Assembly: GCA_020536535.1 (NCBI GenBank)
Contig: JAHLWZ010000518.1
Location: forward strand, 66,454 to 130,453
Direction of reading: 5' to 3'
DNA length: 64,000 nt
Origin: Pelomyxa schiedti
Lineage: Eukaryota; Evosea; Pelobiontida; Pelomyxidae
Of this stretch, positions 48,073-57,992 are shown piece by piece (within the stretch, counting starts at the first letter, position 1; each line of letters starts with the position of its first letter). The notes beneath the pieces were generated by a model. The model did no database searches, had not been told where the DNA came from, and saw only the letters and a list, made by a program, of their open reading frames with translations. The position numbers and the translations under genes were made by a program.

Positions 48073-50121
48073 ATGAGAGGCATTGCACTTGTGTTCGTGG
48101 TGAGCTGGTGTTTGGTGGTGAGATCTGGTTTATGTTCTCCTGTTCCTCCTTCCTTCCCCTCGTCTTTCACTGTTTCTTACTCCCTGTTGTGAGTACAAAC
48201 CATCCCCACCCCAGCTCTTTTGTTGCTTTTTTTTTTTCTTTATTTACTGTTTACTAGGTCTCCTGAGTCACATTCTGGTTGTTTGTTTTCACTTTTAGTG
48301 TGTTGTTTGTGATAATATTTCCACCTCAAGATTGGTGGGAGCAAGAGGATGTTGTCTACGATGCCGTTTCGCAGCGGGTTTCCATTAGAATTTATAAGGG
48401 ATCCGGTGGTTTCTCTGTAGTTATCGACTTCCCATCTGTGAGTATTTTTCTTTTTATCTCTGTCTGAAGAAATATACTCAAAAGAAAGTCGCCTATAACA
48501 TTGGGAGTATGTTCGAGGACTATGTTTGCTGGGGTCTCCCTTATAATGCCGCTTTTCCAGAGCCTCCAGATTTTCAGAGCTATCAATATGTGAAGACAGA
48601 ATACCTGAATGGCATTCCCTACTTGTCTCTCTGACCATTATTGAATCTCAAAGATATACTCTGTGATGTGTTCCAGCTTCATACCGATGTTGGAAACAAC
48701 ACACTTTGGGCTGCGTCTGCCTTCCCCAACTCTCTTGTGAGGGTGGATGAAGTTCAAGTGATGACATTCTCGGACACTCCAGTACATGTTATTCATGACA
48801 TCCACAACTATGGTGTGGGAGATGCTTTTGGTTTTGGCGCTTTCAGCGTTCCTGAGGACTGCACATTCTTCTATGACCCCGCATTGTATGGAGGGTAGTG
48901 CCTTAAATACCCTAATTTCGGATTGCAGGGAAGGAACCGTGATGTCATATCTTACACATTTCTTGTCTGTACCCAGTAAACCAGATCTAGAACTTCCTGA
49001 AAATATTCTCTCCATGCTATTGAATGACAAAACCCTTCCCTGGACTGCTGGACCCAACACGTAACACTATTTCCAATGAGAAGACTTTCTCCAAGTGTGC
49101 CTAACAGCTTGAAACAAAAGGTTTTCTGGGCGGATAATCGAGCAAGTCACTGCTTCTCTCAATTCCTTCACAGTACCTGAGACCACTCATAACGTTGTAC
49201 AAACGCAAGCCAACGAAATTCCCCTTTCATTTGATGCCCGAGATCAATGGTCTTACTGTCCCTGGACAGTCCGAGACCAAGTATTTCCCACTCCTGTTTG
49301 TTGGGGTAATTACTAACAAGACAAGGGCTCGTGTGATTCTTGTTGGGCACACGGGCTGGTAGAAGTATCTGAAGCCCGAAAATGCATTGAAACAAACGGA
49401 GAATTTTCAAAGCGGTTATCGGTGCAGTTTCCTGTCAGTTGTGACTTCGGTATGCTACCACATATTAAATGCTCTTTCACATAATTTAGACGATTGGGGG
49501 TGTTCCGGTGGCTCACTAGACAGAGGCTGGCTGTTTATGGTATCCAAAGGCACAGTACTTGACGAGTGCCTTCCTTATGAGTACTTCTCTCCATTATTTT
49601 TGGGTTACTAAGGAAACGAAAAGAAATCAGACAATGAATGGCGCTTCTGGAATATGTCCAAGCACCTGCCAAGACGGCTCACCGTTCTCTTATTTCAAGT
49701 CCTCATCTGCATATACTATAGCACCAGGGGAAACCTCAATCCAAGACGAAATCCTTGCATACGGACCCATTGCCACCATTTACAATGTTTACCTGGACCA
49801 GGTATAACGAGTATCATAACTGCAGCACTAACAAGCAAAAGGTTTTTTATAAATCTGGTGTTTATGTACACAAATATGGCCCCCTCCTCGGTTCTCATTG
49901 CGTGATGATTGTGGGCTGGGGAATTGACCAGGAATCCTCTCTCCCCTATTGGACTGTTGTAAACAGGTTAAATCTTTTCCTCTAAAGTTGGTGTTCGCCA
50001 AATTAACACTTTACTCAGTTGGGGGACTGATTTTGGAGAACAAGGCCTTTTCCGTATACTCAGAGGATCCAATGAATGTGGGATAGAATCTGTTCTCTTT
50101 GCAAACCACATGCTTTCATAA
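48073..50121 (+). CDS. Secreted C1A cysteine peptidase with CfaD-like N-terminal domain
   Basis: ATG 48073 starts a signal peptide (MRGIALVFVVSWCLVV). Instead of an I29 inhibitor pro-region, the N-terminal half is a beta-rich domain (DVVYDAVSQRVSIRIYKG, SMFEDYVCWGLPYN, VDEVQVMTFSD, FSVPEDCTFFYDP) like the ependymin-type region of Dictyostelium CfaD and its relatives. The peptidase domain starts near IPLSFDARDQWSYCPWTVRDQ (exon end) joined to GSCDSCWAHG with the catalytic Cys. It continues with DDWGCSGGSLDRGW, IYNVYLD, GSHCVMIVGWG (catalytic His) and, across an intron, VNSWGTDFGEQG (catalytic Asn). The catalytic triad is intact. The flanking CGS/CWAF and HAV motifs are CDS/CWAH and HCV, an odd combination. 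The stop is TAA 50119-50121. About ten introns of about 45-60 nt are present. Confidence 0.85.
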
Positions 50122-50199
50122 ATTTTTGCTAAATCAAAAAAAGGTATTGGTGGTACAACAGTTTGCCGTTTGGTTTTATTGTCACTATTTTATTAGTTT

Positions 50200-51354
50200 T
50201 TATCTGGAACTTTGTAGGGGTCTGGTGGTGCCATCCCCTGCAGGTCTTGTTGGTTGTGATTGGCTTTGTGACTGTTGTTGTGCTTGGGTCTGTGGTTGTC
50301 CCTGTGACTGTGATGCAGCTTGTGATTGTGATTGCGGCTGGGTCTGTATCTGTGCGGGGGAGGGAGGAGTTGTACTTGGAGGCTGAGCGGTTGTAGCCGA
50401 TGGTGTCGGAGGGGTGATTTGGGCTTGTTGCGAGCTTGGTTGTTGTTGCGGAATTGCTTGCTGTTGTTGAGGAGTTGTGGATGTTGGAGTTGTTGTAGTA
50501 AGCGATGCAGAGGAGCCAGAAGAACAACCGGTTGGTGTGGAATGCCTTATCTTGAAGCCAAAAATCTTAGGGACATACTTGGGTGCTGGTTTGGGTGGGA
50601 CCAGCTCAGGATACTGCAATAGTAGCATATGGGGAAAGCTGGTGCCGAAGTAAGCTCCATCTATGCTGGTGTGCTTCTGGACTTTAGGGATATACACATC
50701 CTCACACCTGGGGCAATACAAGCGAACTGGCTGCTGTCGGGGGATGTCACTCAAGCCTACTGGAAGTACTGGTTGTCCGTTGCACAGATAGCGAGGACAT
50801 TTGCCGAAAATGGCCTGCCTGTATTTTTCCAGCATGAGAGCCATACCACGAGATGTCTGAATGAATCTTGCATGAATAAGCCCGTAAAGAAGCTCGGCAT
50901 TTCTTTGCAGCATCTCTTGTTCTTGTACAGTCTTTCTGGGGTGTCTAATCACACCAGTTCTGCCATCATCCTCCCCTCCTTCATCTTCCTCTTCTTCATA
51001 CGCTTCGTCATAGTCGTCATTGTCCAGGATGATATCTAGCGCAGCAGCGTACCCTGGAACGATTGAGGACAGCCCATACAAGTTGAATTGGTCATTAATG
51101 AACTCCTCGTCAACCTCACAGAAAAGCTCGTTGCCTCTTTTTTTTTTTTAGTTAGCACTGGAATCGCAGGTTTAGTTGTTGCGAGGATGAATGTAGCATT
51201 GCCTTTGTAGGAACATTATGCCTTAAGGATGGGAGTTTTGATTTTATTTTTACCTGGTGGAAGTGTACCATTGGATCCACGAGGTGTTCGACTCGTCCGT
51301 CGACGAAGACTCAGAAACATTAGTTTCCGCCGCACCGTTGATAGTGCCCGACAT
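50200..51354 (-). CDS. CKB1: Casein kinase II regulatory subunit beta with long Gln-rich tail
   Basis: CK2 beta dimerises and assembles the CK2 holoenzyme. ATG 51354 (MSGTINGAAETNVSESSST) gives an N-terminus with the SES site found at the start of many CK2 beta chains. An intron of about 100 nt precedes GNELFCEVDEEFINDQFNLY. Acidic cluster YDEAYEEEEDEGGEDDG follows. The zinc finger has CPRYLC and CPRCEDVYIP, the four zinc Cys of the dimer interface. TSIDGAYFGTSFPHML and YVPKIFGFKIR close the conserved part. The usual chain ends soon after, at about 215 residues. Here about 110 more residues of Gln/Ser/Thr/Pro follow (SQSQAASQSQGQPQTQAQQQ). The stop is at 50202-50200. Confidence 0.94.
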
Positions 51355-51632
51355 CACTACTAACACCGTGACTGTGGATTCACAAATGGTACCGGGTCAG
51401 GTCGACCGTGCTGTCTCGCTGGCCCCTGTTTTTTTAGAATGAATGATTTTTTTGGGTACATTTTTCCTTGTCTCGGATTGGCAGGGAAGTGATGCCAAAG
51501 TACTCGTTACTCGTTCTTCTGAGTCTGGGCGAACGAGACCTCGAAGGGCATTTTTGGAGTCTCATCAAGGCACGACACGGAGGATTGAGCAGGGAAACCA
51601 CAAACAACAAGTTCGAAGAAGTACATGGATTT
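51355..51632. other. Short intergenic region
   Basis: About 280 bp lie between the start of CK2 beta and the 3' end of the TMCO4-like gene. No coding segment with family features was found. The CK2 beta promoter must lie here. Confidence 0.4.
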
Positions 51633-53495
51633 TCACACACCAAGTTGGGCCATGAGCTTCTCCAAATTGTCCAAGTACTCCATGTGGCCGTGCACGTAGG
51701 CCGTAGCATCAAAGTCCTCAACACCCTCGGTTGTGGCACCTGTCAGGCCCGCCACTTTGTTGTTGTTGTCGTCCCTCCTGTCACCACTGTGGTTCTCGTT
51801 CTCGTCGCTGTGATTGTGCTTGGCCTTGATGACTTTGGCTGTAAACAGGCTCAGGGATAGATCGTGGCGGGACATCGCGTTGACGACGCGGCCGGCGACG
51901 CAGGCTCTGGCACGAGCCCACAGCCGCGAGGAGGACGGTACTGGGGATCCCATAAGTATGACGTCGGCGACTACTGAGCGGACCCAGGCGGGGCCCACGC
52001 GGTCGGCTAGAATCGCGAGTGCTCTGAGGATCATGTAGGTACCCGCTGAGGCTCCGATGAGAGTGACTGGCGAGTACCTATTAACTGGTGTGAGTGTATT
52101 GTGGGAGGATTTTCGTTTGTTTCTTTTGATGAGAAGGGTTTTTTCTCTTAGTTAATATATTAATATTTATAGACCAAGGAAGCAATATACTACCTTGAAA
52201 GGTGGAATTGGATAACTTCAGCAAGAATGGGTGCCGCTCTCTTGGCTCGGGACATTACTGACTTCCATGGATCGTCTAGGTTTATCTCTTATTTGTTATG
52301 AGATTATGTGGCACCAAGGCGGAATATCGATGGCTTACTTGTTAAGATAGAAGTAGCCACTTTCAGTGCACTTACTGCGTATTTACACACCAGCGAGTGG
52401 GATGTGATTAAGGAAGTCATTTTGCTTCTTACAGCTTGATTATTTTCTAAAGTGTGCAGTATCAACCCCAGCTCACGAAGTCTATGGGGCTCCCAATCCA
52501 ACAAATATGCCAAAGAACAAATTTCTTGTTCTGGAATTTGTCTTGACTGACGGCAAGTACATCTCACTGAACTTGTTGGCTGCCAAGTATCCAAGTTATC
52601 CTGGTTTGGCAAAATATATCCAGGAATGCTTAAGCGCAGCCCTGCAATGCTAAAGTTAGGATGGAATAACAAACACCCTGTGCTGCACCTGCACAGTTTT
52701 GCGGCGGGAATGCTGTTTGGGGAGGAATGACTTTGAACTGAAACGTTTTGATGGAGGATGTCTTTCGCAGTTCCTTTATACCTCCATAAAGTGCACCAAG
52801 AGAGCCCACTGTGAAAAGTACCACAGGCGTGGCCACCATAATAATGGCAGTTCCAGCAGCCAGCACAACTGCTAAATAGTCAGTAGGCCAATCCAACAGC
52901 ACAAATTAACTCATCAACTCACCAGCCGAGCCCACGCCAAATCCAAGTGACCCAGCGGTAGTAGCAATTCCCAAAGGTATCACTGCCCCTCCCCACAATC
53001 CAACAACTCCCATAACTCCGCCACAAGCTCCGTAGCAAGCAGACGCCGCTGTGACTTTTACTCCCCTCCGGTCAGATTCTGTTGAAGCTCCGCGTTCGAG
53101 TTGTACAGTCTCCAGTTGTTCCACCTCACACTTAATTCCACACAGGTACTCAGCGTGACTGATCCAGCATAAGGGAAGTTCCATTTTCCCCAACACATTC
53201 CGCAGAACTGCTTGAATTCGGGAGTCATACATTCCTGGATCATCCCATAAGTCAGAGGAGCAATGCGGGGCCTACTCCATACAACAAAATCAACATACGC
53301 ACGGCACAACGAAGCCCTGCTTACAACTGCGAAAATGGCAGCTCGTGCGCCAAAATTACCGCCGGGGAACAGCGTGTTCAAATCTGAAGTGCAGGACTCG
53401 GCCAATTGCCCCAAGTCACACGATGACATTGCGCGGAATAGCAAGGCAACTTCGCTGCACGTGCCGGGGGGCAGGCCTTGCTCTGTCGGCATCAT
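51633..53495 (-). CDS. TMCO4 / DUF726 family membrane-associated alpha/beta hydrolase
   Basis: ATG 53495 (followed by a second ATG) gives MMPTEQGLPPGTC. An N-terminal helical region (SRIQAVLRNVLGKMELPLC) is followed by a Gly/Ala-rich membrane hairpin: CYGACGGVMGVVGLWGGAV, IPLGIATTAGSLGFGVGSAG and VVLAAGTAIIMVATPVV. The hydrolase part reads FQFKVIPPQT, LSIPGYI, CSLAYLLDWEPH, DDPWKSVMSRAKRAAPILAE, then YSPVTLIGASAGTYMILRAL with the GxSxG nucleophile elbow (GASAG), VILMGSPVPSSS, RVVNAMSRHDLSLS and VAGLTGATTEGVEDFDAT. This is the DUF726 layout of yeast YFD4/Mil1 and human TMCO4, putative lipases (family knowledge). The catalytic His probably lies in YVHGHMEYLDNL. The stop is at 51635-51633. Confidence 0.9.
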
Positions 53496-53525
53496 ATTTA
53501 TGGCTATCTAAAAAAAGACACCCAG

Positions 53526-53970
53526 ATGAAAGTTCCTAAAGACGTGGGTGGATCAAGTTACATGGCCTTTGTTTCGAAGGGTTTCGCGAAGTACCACCAC
53601 CACAGTTTGCCCAGTCGATGTCAGAGAACTATTGCCAGACTCTTATTCTGCTCGGCACCTGGATCTGCTTTCTTTCCCCGAACCGTTTCAAGGCATTTCG
53701 GCGTCGGGTCCAACTGAACGTCTGGCTCACAACACAGGATATCCGAGGACAAGTTCGTGGGCTTCTGCATGCATGCGAAGACGCTGTCGAGGAGCCGATA
53801 CCTCCATAGCACCTGCCACCGACACATCTACGCCTACAGATTGCGACGATCCCACAAGGAAGGACGACGATGGTGACAGCAGTGATGACGGCACCAACAG
53901 GCCCATTAGTGCTGGTGGAGCTTACCGCATTCCCGTCATGGAAATCCATCACACCTCGCCACACAAATAG
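53526..53970 (+). CDS. Small hypothetical protein with acidic C-terminus
   Basis: ATG 53526 encodes MKVPKDVGGSSYMAFVSKGF. A 34-nt GT-AG intron from about 53591 to 53624 (splice at AAG-GTACCACC and GTCAG-AGAAC) would join to ELLPDSYSARHLDLLSFPEP, then RTSSWASACMRRRCRG, a Thr/Asp/Pro-rich acidic stretch (DDPTRKDDDGDSSDDG) and YRIPVMEIHHTSPHK with TAG at 53968-53970. Without that intron all three frames stay open from 53526 to about 53720, so the exon structure is uncertain. The start lies only 30 bp from the ATG of the divergent TMCO4-like gene. No family was recognised. Confidence 0.45.
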
Positions 53971-53997
53971 AAAAAGAAAATGTTGGAAATCCAACTC

Positions 53998-54025
53998 CTC
54001 TGGGGGCCACAAATGGCCCCCAGAG
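53998..54025 (+). promoter_or_regulatory. Perfect 12-bp inverted repeat, strong hairpin
   Basis: The arms CTCTGGGGGCCA (53998-54009) and TGGCCCCCAGAG (54014-54025) are exact reverse complements around the loop CAAA. It stands out as a GC-rich island between the small hypothetical gene (stop 53970) and the low-complexity gene (ATG 54207), so in RNA it would sit in a 3' or 5' UTR. Confidence 0.6.
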
Positions 54026-54206
54026 CAGAAATGACTCACGTTGTTCTTGCACTAGATTTGCGATTCTCCAGAACACCTATCGGAGTCCAAGTTGGTCTGG
54101 GTGGTAGTTGTGCAAAAGTCTGTGGGTCGGCTCCTGGAGGCGCCCAGGAGTCAACCCTGGTGATACAATTGTGGGAAGAAAACAATCGAGCTTCGTTTTA
54201 CTGGAA

Positions 54207-55941
54207 ATGTCGTGGCCAAATGGTGGGCTGACAGACGACGAGGTAGAGACTTGGCCAGACTTCGAAGAAAACGGACTTTATGAAGGAGAGGACGAGACCG
54301 AGGGCTACGTTGATTATGGGGCGGTTGGCGCCCTCGACGAGGACGAAGAGGGACCCCGGACGAGTCCTCCTGCCCCTCTGTCCCTGCAACAGAATCCACA
54401 ACAGCAACCACCTGCCCCGCCCAACCCACAATTTTCGAATGTCGACGACGGAACCTTGCCCCCCCGTCCCACAATTCACAAACCACAGCAGCACCTCCCC
54501 AGCTACCAAGTCGACGACGAGGACCACCAGCAGGAGGAGCACGCCTCCACCTACGACGACGAGTACGAGGAGGAAGAAGAACCCGAGGCGCCGAGGCCGA
54601 CGCCGTTTTCGGTTCCCGGGGGCTCGGCCTCTTCGTCGGCGTCGTCGTCTGCAACCAACTTGGCCGCGCCTAGGCCTGTGCCGCCGCCCATACACCCCGC
54701 CAAGTTGGTCGCGGCGGCCGCGTCGCTTCAGCGGGGAACCGGCGCGTCGGTTGAAGCGGCGGCTTTTGCCTCGCCTTCGCCTAACCAACTGCAACCACTC
54801 CAGCCACAACATGAACACCTGTCCGTGCAACAACTGGATCAGCAGGAATCAACCTATTTACCTTCTTCACCTATGCAGTCACAACAGCAGCAATTACAAC
54901 CTTTACAGCAGCACCAGGCACTGCTGCAGACTGCACCAAGGGCACAGTCACCGCCTCGCCCTGTGGCTCAGCCGAGACCCCCTGTGAACATGAGGCCAAC
55001 AAAACCAACTTCCGGGAAGGCTCCCAGCACAGGATTAACCAAGCCAGCAGTGGCTGTGGTCCCACCGAAGCCCAATGTACCAGCAACAAAGTATAGTGGG
55101 ACTGGAAAAGCTCCCTATCAAACCTCCGGAGGACAACTTGTGGATGAAGCTGAAATAATAGAAATAGAGCCATGTACTGTTGCACCGAAGTTTTTTATAG
55201 GCATGTTCACGCTTCCTTTTCCCCACTCTTTTGCACAATTTCACTAACTGGTATGAAGCACAGAGAGCTCCACGGAATCCACCCGTAAACCCTAAAAATC
55301 AACCCAGTGAGCAAGAAAGCAGCACCAAAACCCTCACAGAAAGGACACACTCATCCAAAAGAGGCCTACTCCCTTCCGTTATCTCCACCACCAAGTACAA
55401 CCCCATTACCCAACCTTCACCCATTCTCAAGGTAAAATCTCCCCCACTAGTCAAAGGCACAGCCCATGAACCAAATACTTACTCACAACCCTCCACCACT
55501 TCCCACCCTCCAAAATTCACCAATAAACCCACAAGAGGACCCTCTCCCCAGCTTCCTCAATCCCATCATTCACTTACAAATCACCAGCATCTTCACCAGC
55601 AGCAGCAGCCGCCGCAACAACAAATAATCCCATCATCCCCACATGACACCCTTGTAAAAAATGTATTAGAGAGACTGTCCAGCCAACAACAAGCACTGCT
55701 GCCCTACTACACGCAAAGCTTCGTGCCCAAGCCCAGCCCCCCTGACCTGGCCGCACTCACGGCAAAGTCAATGTATTTTGGCCCATTGCCACCAAGTCCA
55801 ATGCCGCGTTCTGAGCTGCTTTTTGTGGCTAGAGCCTATGCTGAAATTGAGAGGGCGGCAAGGGAGGCTTGCTCAGCACCTTTGCCTGGCAAATTGAGTG
55901 CGGATTTTAATACAAGGAAAATGGATGGTGGGAACAGTTGA
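54207..55941 (+). CDS. Low-complexity Pro/Gln/Ser/Asp-rich protein of unknown function
   Basis: ATG 54207 opens MSWPNGGLTDDEVETWPDFE. Acidic (DDEYEEEEEPE) and Pro-rich stretches, an Ala patch (KLVAAAASLQRGTGASVEAA), and poly-Gln segments (QSQQQQLQPLQQHQ) follow. An intron around 55165-55262 probably joins EIEPCT to RAPRNPPVNPKNQP. The C-terminal part contains a short order-promoting region near the end: TLVKNVLERLSSQQQALLPY, YFGPLPPSPMPRSELLFVAR and AYAEIERAAREA. The stop is TGA at 55939-55941. The composition suggests a disordered scaffold protein, perhaps of RNA granules or actin regulation, but no domain was recognised. Confidence 0.6.
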
Positions 55942-55984
55942 ATTCGTTTTTGTTCTTGTTTTTTGCCATTAGAATTGGTCCGTA

Positions 55985-57752
55985 CTAGGAATGTTCAGTA
56001 CTAGCGGCAGTGGTTGTTTCTGTTGTTGTTGTTGTTGCTGTTGCTGAACTTGTTGTGGCGGTTGTGCAATTAACAGGTGTGGTGTGGTTCATTGTATAAA
56101 GTTGCCTTCCAAGGGTTTCTAGGCGCCCGCGGTATTCTAGGGCCTCGTAGTTGCACAGTGGAACACCTTCAATTCCGTACAATGCGCCGAACATGGCTCC
56201 AGCTATGCAACCGGTGCTGTCATTATCTCCGCCATGGAGGATGCCACTGTGCAGCATTAAACTACATTTATAACTGTTGGGTATTGGAATTACCTCCAAC
56301 ATAACTTTTCCCAAGAGTTTCCAGACCACAGGAGGGAATCGTAGGCAATCATTGGTGCATCGTGACCACTGTGGGAAAAAGAAACAGGTAAGATGCGTAA
56401 GCAAATGTAATGTGTAGAACCTGGAGCCACCCCAACCAGAGTATGAGACAGACTTGTAAAAATCGTCTCTCTCTTCTACACCCCAAGCTTCAGGGAAAAC
56501 AGGACCGTCAGTGTCACTTTGTCTTAGGTGTCTAAAGGAAAGTTAGCTAGTCGAAAACCGAGAATTGACGAACCTTAGCTCCAAATACTCCCTCCACTTA
56601 GTTTCAAAGTACCCAAAGCTCTCGAGATTTTCTTCAACCTCACGATCTGCGGATCTAAAAAGAGGGTTTAGTACCTAAACCTTAATCAGGAAAGCTGCTC
56701 ACTTTATATAGTCTCTGCACAAAGGGAGGACTTGGTCGATAAGCATCCAACCCCAATTTCTAACGGGAACATTTTGAATGGCGTAGCTAGTGAACAGGGC
56801 TGCAGCTACAGACCCCAGGTAGCCTAGTCCACATCAAAAGGTTAGTCATCTCTCAATTCTTGGTTTTTTTTATGTTCATTACTCCCATAGTATTTGATAC
56901 AAATACCTGTGCCATTGTGGTGGGTCATACGGCCAGACTCAATTGCCACTGCTATTAAGTTGGGAAGTTGCTCAGGTCTAGGGTACCGTAGGCCAATTGG
57001 TGCAGCCCTCATAGCAGCACCACAACCTCTTTACAGTTTGTACAGTGATAAATCAATTGGCTTCATACCACCAGACCCTGTACTGAATGGAATTCTGTCC
57101 CACTCGGTGCCATCATGCCTTATCCTGGAAACTAGGGATGTGAAAAAACAAAAAAGGTAAGAGTCACAGTAATACCTCCATGTGAACATGTACCACCTTG
57201 TAATATTTATTAAGTGGGGCAAGAAAAGCAAAAAAAAAAAAAAAAGAAGGGAGCTCTCACCAGGGGCTCTTCCACCCATATCAGACCAACATCGTTTGTA
57301 AGCCTTAGCAATACGTTGCAAAGTATGTGGGGCAGGTACAGAATCACCATCTGTCCCCTCAACAAGTCCTTCTGCAGTTGCAAGTGCCATGACAGTGTCA
57401 TCTAGAAAGGGGGAAAAAAAAAAGTGAGCATATTCATGAATAACGAAGAAAGGAAACGAGAAACACCTGAAACTGGAAACGTGGTTACATCCAAAGCAAA
57501 GCTGCAGGGACCCTTTCCACCTGTCCATTTCAACACCTCTTTGTGTATTCTCTGTCCCAGAATACATTAAGAAAAGAACCCACTTGGTGGTTCTGGAAGA
57601 AACTGAATGCACACTTTGCCACTAAAGTTGAACTCCCAACGGTATCCCATCCCATCACCAACTCCACTAAGAACCTGGAGATGAAAATAATAACTCAATA
57701 CCCAATAGCAAAAATAAAGGGGTCGCACCATCGACGCTATGTATCTGTCCAT
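55985..57752 (-). CDS. ADPRH: ADP-ribosylarginine hydrolase (ARH1/ADPRH)
   Basis: ARH1 removes ADP-ribose from arginine with two Mg ions. ATG 57752 gives MDRYIASM, then across an intron [19 protein letters not shown]. The magnesium and catalytic motifs are intact: [114 protein letters not shown] and [15 protein letters not shown]. All match mammalian ARH1 in order, including [20 protein letters not shown] near the end. In the first motif after the intron, the substrate-side residue at KPI is Lys where ARH1 has Gly-Ala, a possible difference worth a check. A Thr-rich tail of about 30 residues ([14 protein letters not shown]) is extra. The stop is at 55987-55985. Confidence 0.95.
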
Positions 57753-57992
57753 CTTTTTCCTTTGGTTTGTGACTGAGTTGGCTTGAGAGATTTCTTCTTC
57801 TGAGGCGATTTCCAAGCAACAACACCTCTCCTCAAGGAGTTTGGGGAAGGAATCACACCCAGACTTGTTGTTTGGGGTGAATCACCTCATCGAACCGCTA
57901 GCTTTTTTTGGATTCGCAGGAACTTGGTGGGGGCGAAATAACAGAGATCGGTTGAGAGCACTACGGCCGGTTTAATTAACCAAAAAGCAAAG

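Noticed and set aside
53980-54231. 83-residue open frame starting before the hairpin
   Set aside because: It overlaps the start of the gene at 54207 in another frame and contains the hairpin. It may at most be an upstream open frame; no family features.
54151-54987. Long open frames on both strands (minus 211 residues, plus 235 residues)
   Set aside because: They overlap the low-complexity gene starting at 54207. High GC in this part removes stops in all frames.
57970-57983. GGTTTAATTAACC-like palindrome near the GPC1 start
   Set aside because: TTAATTAA-type palindromes recur in AT-rich spacers here and are too simple to call as sites.
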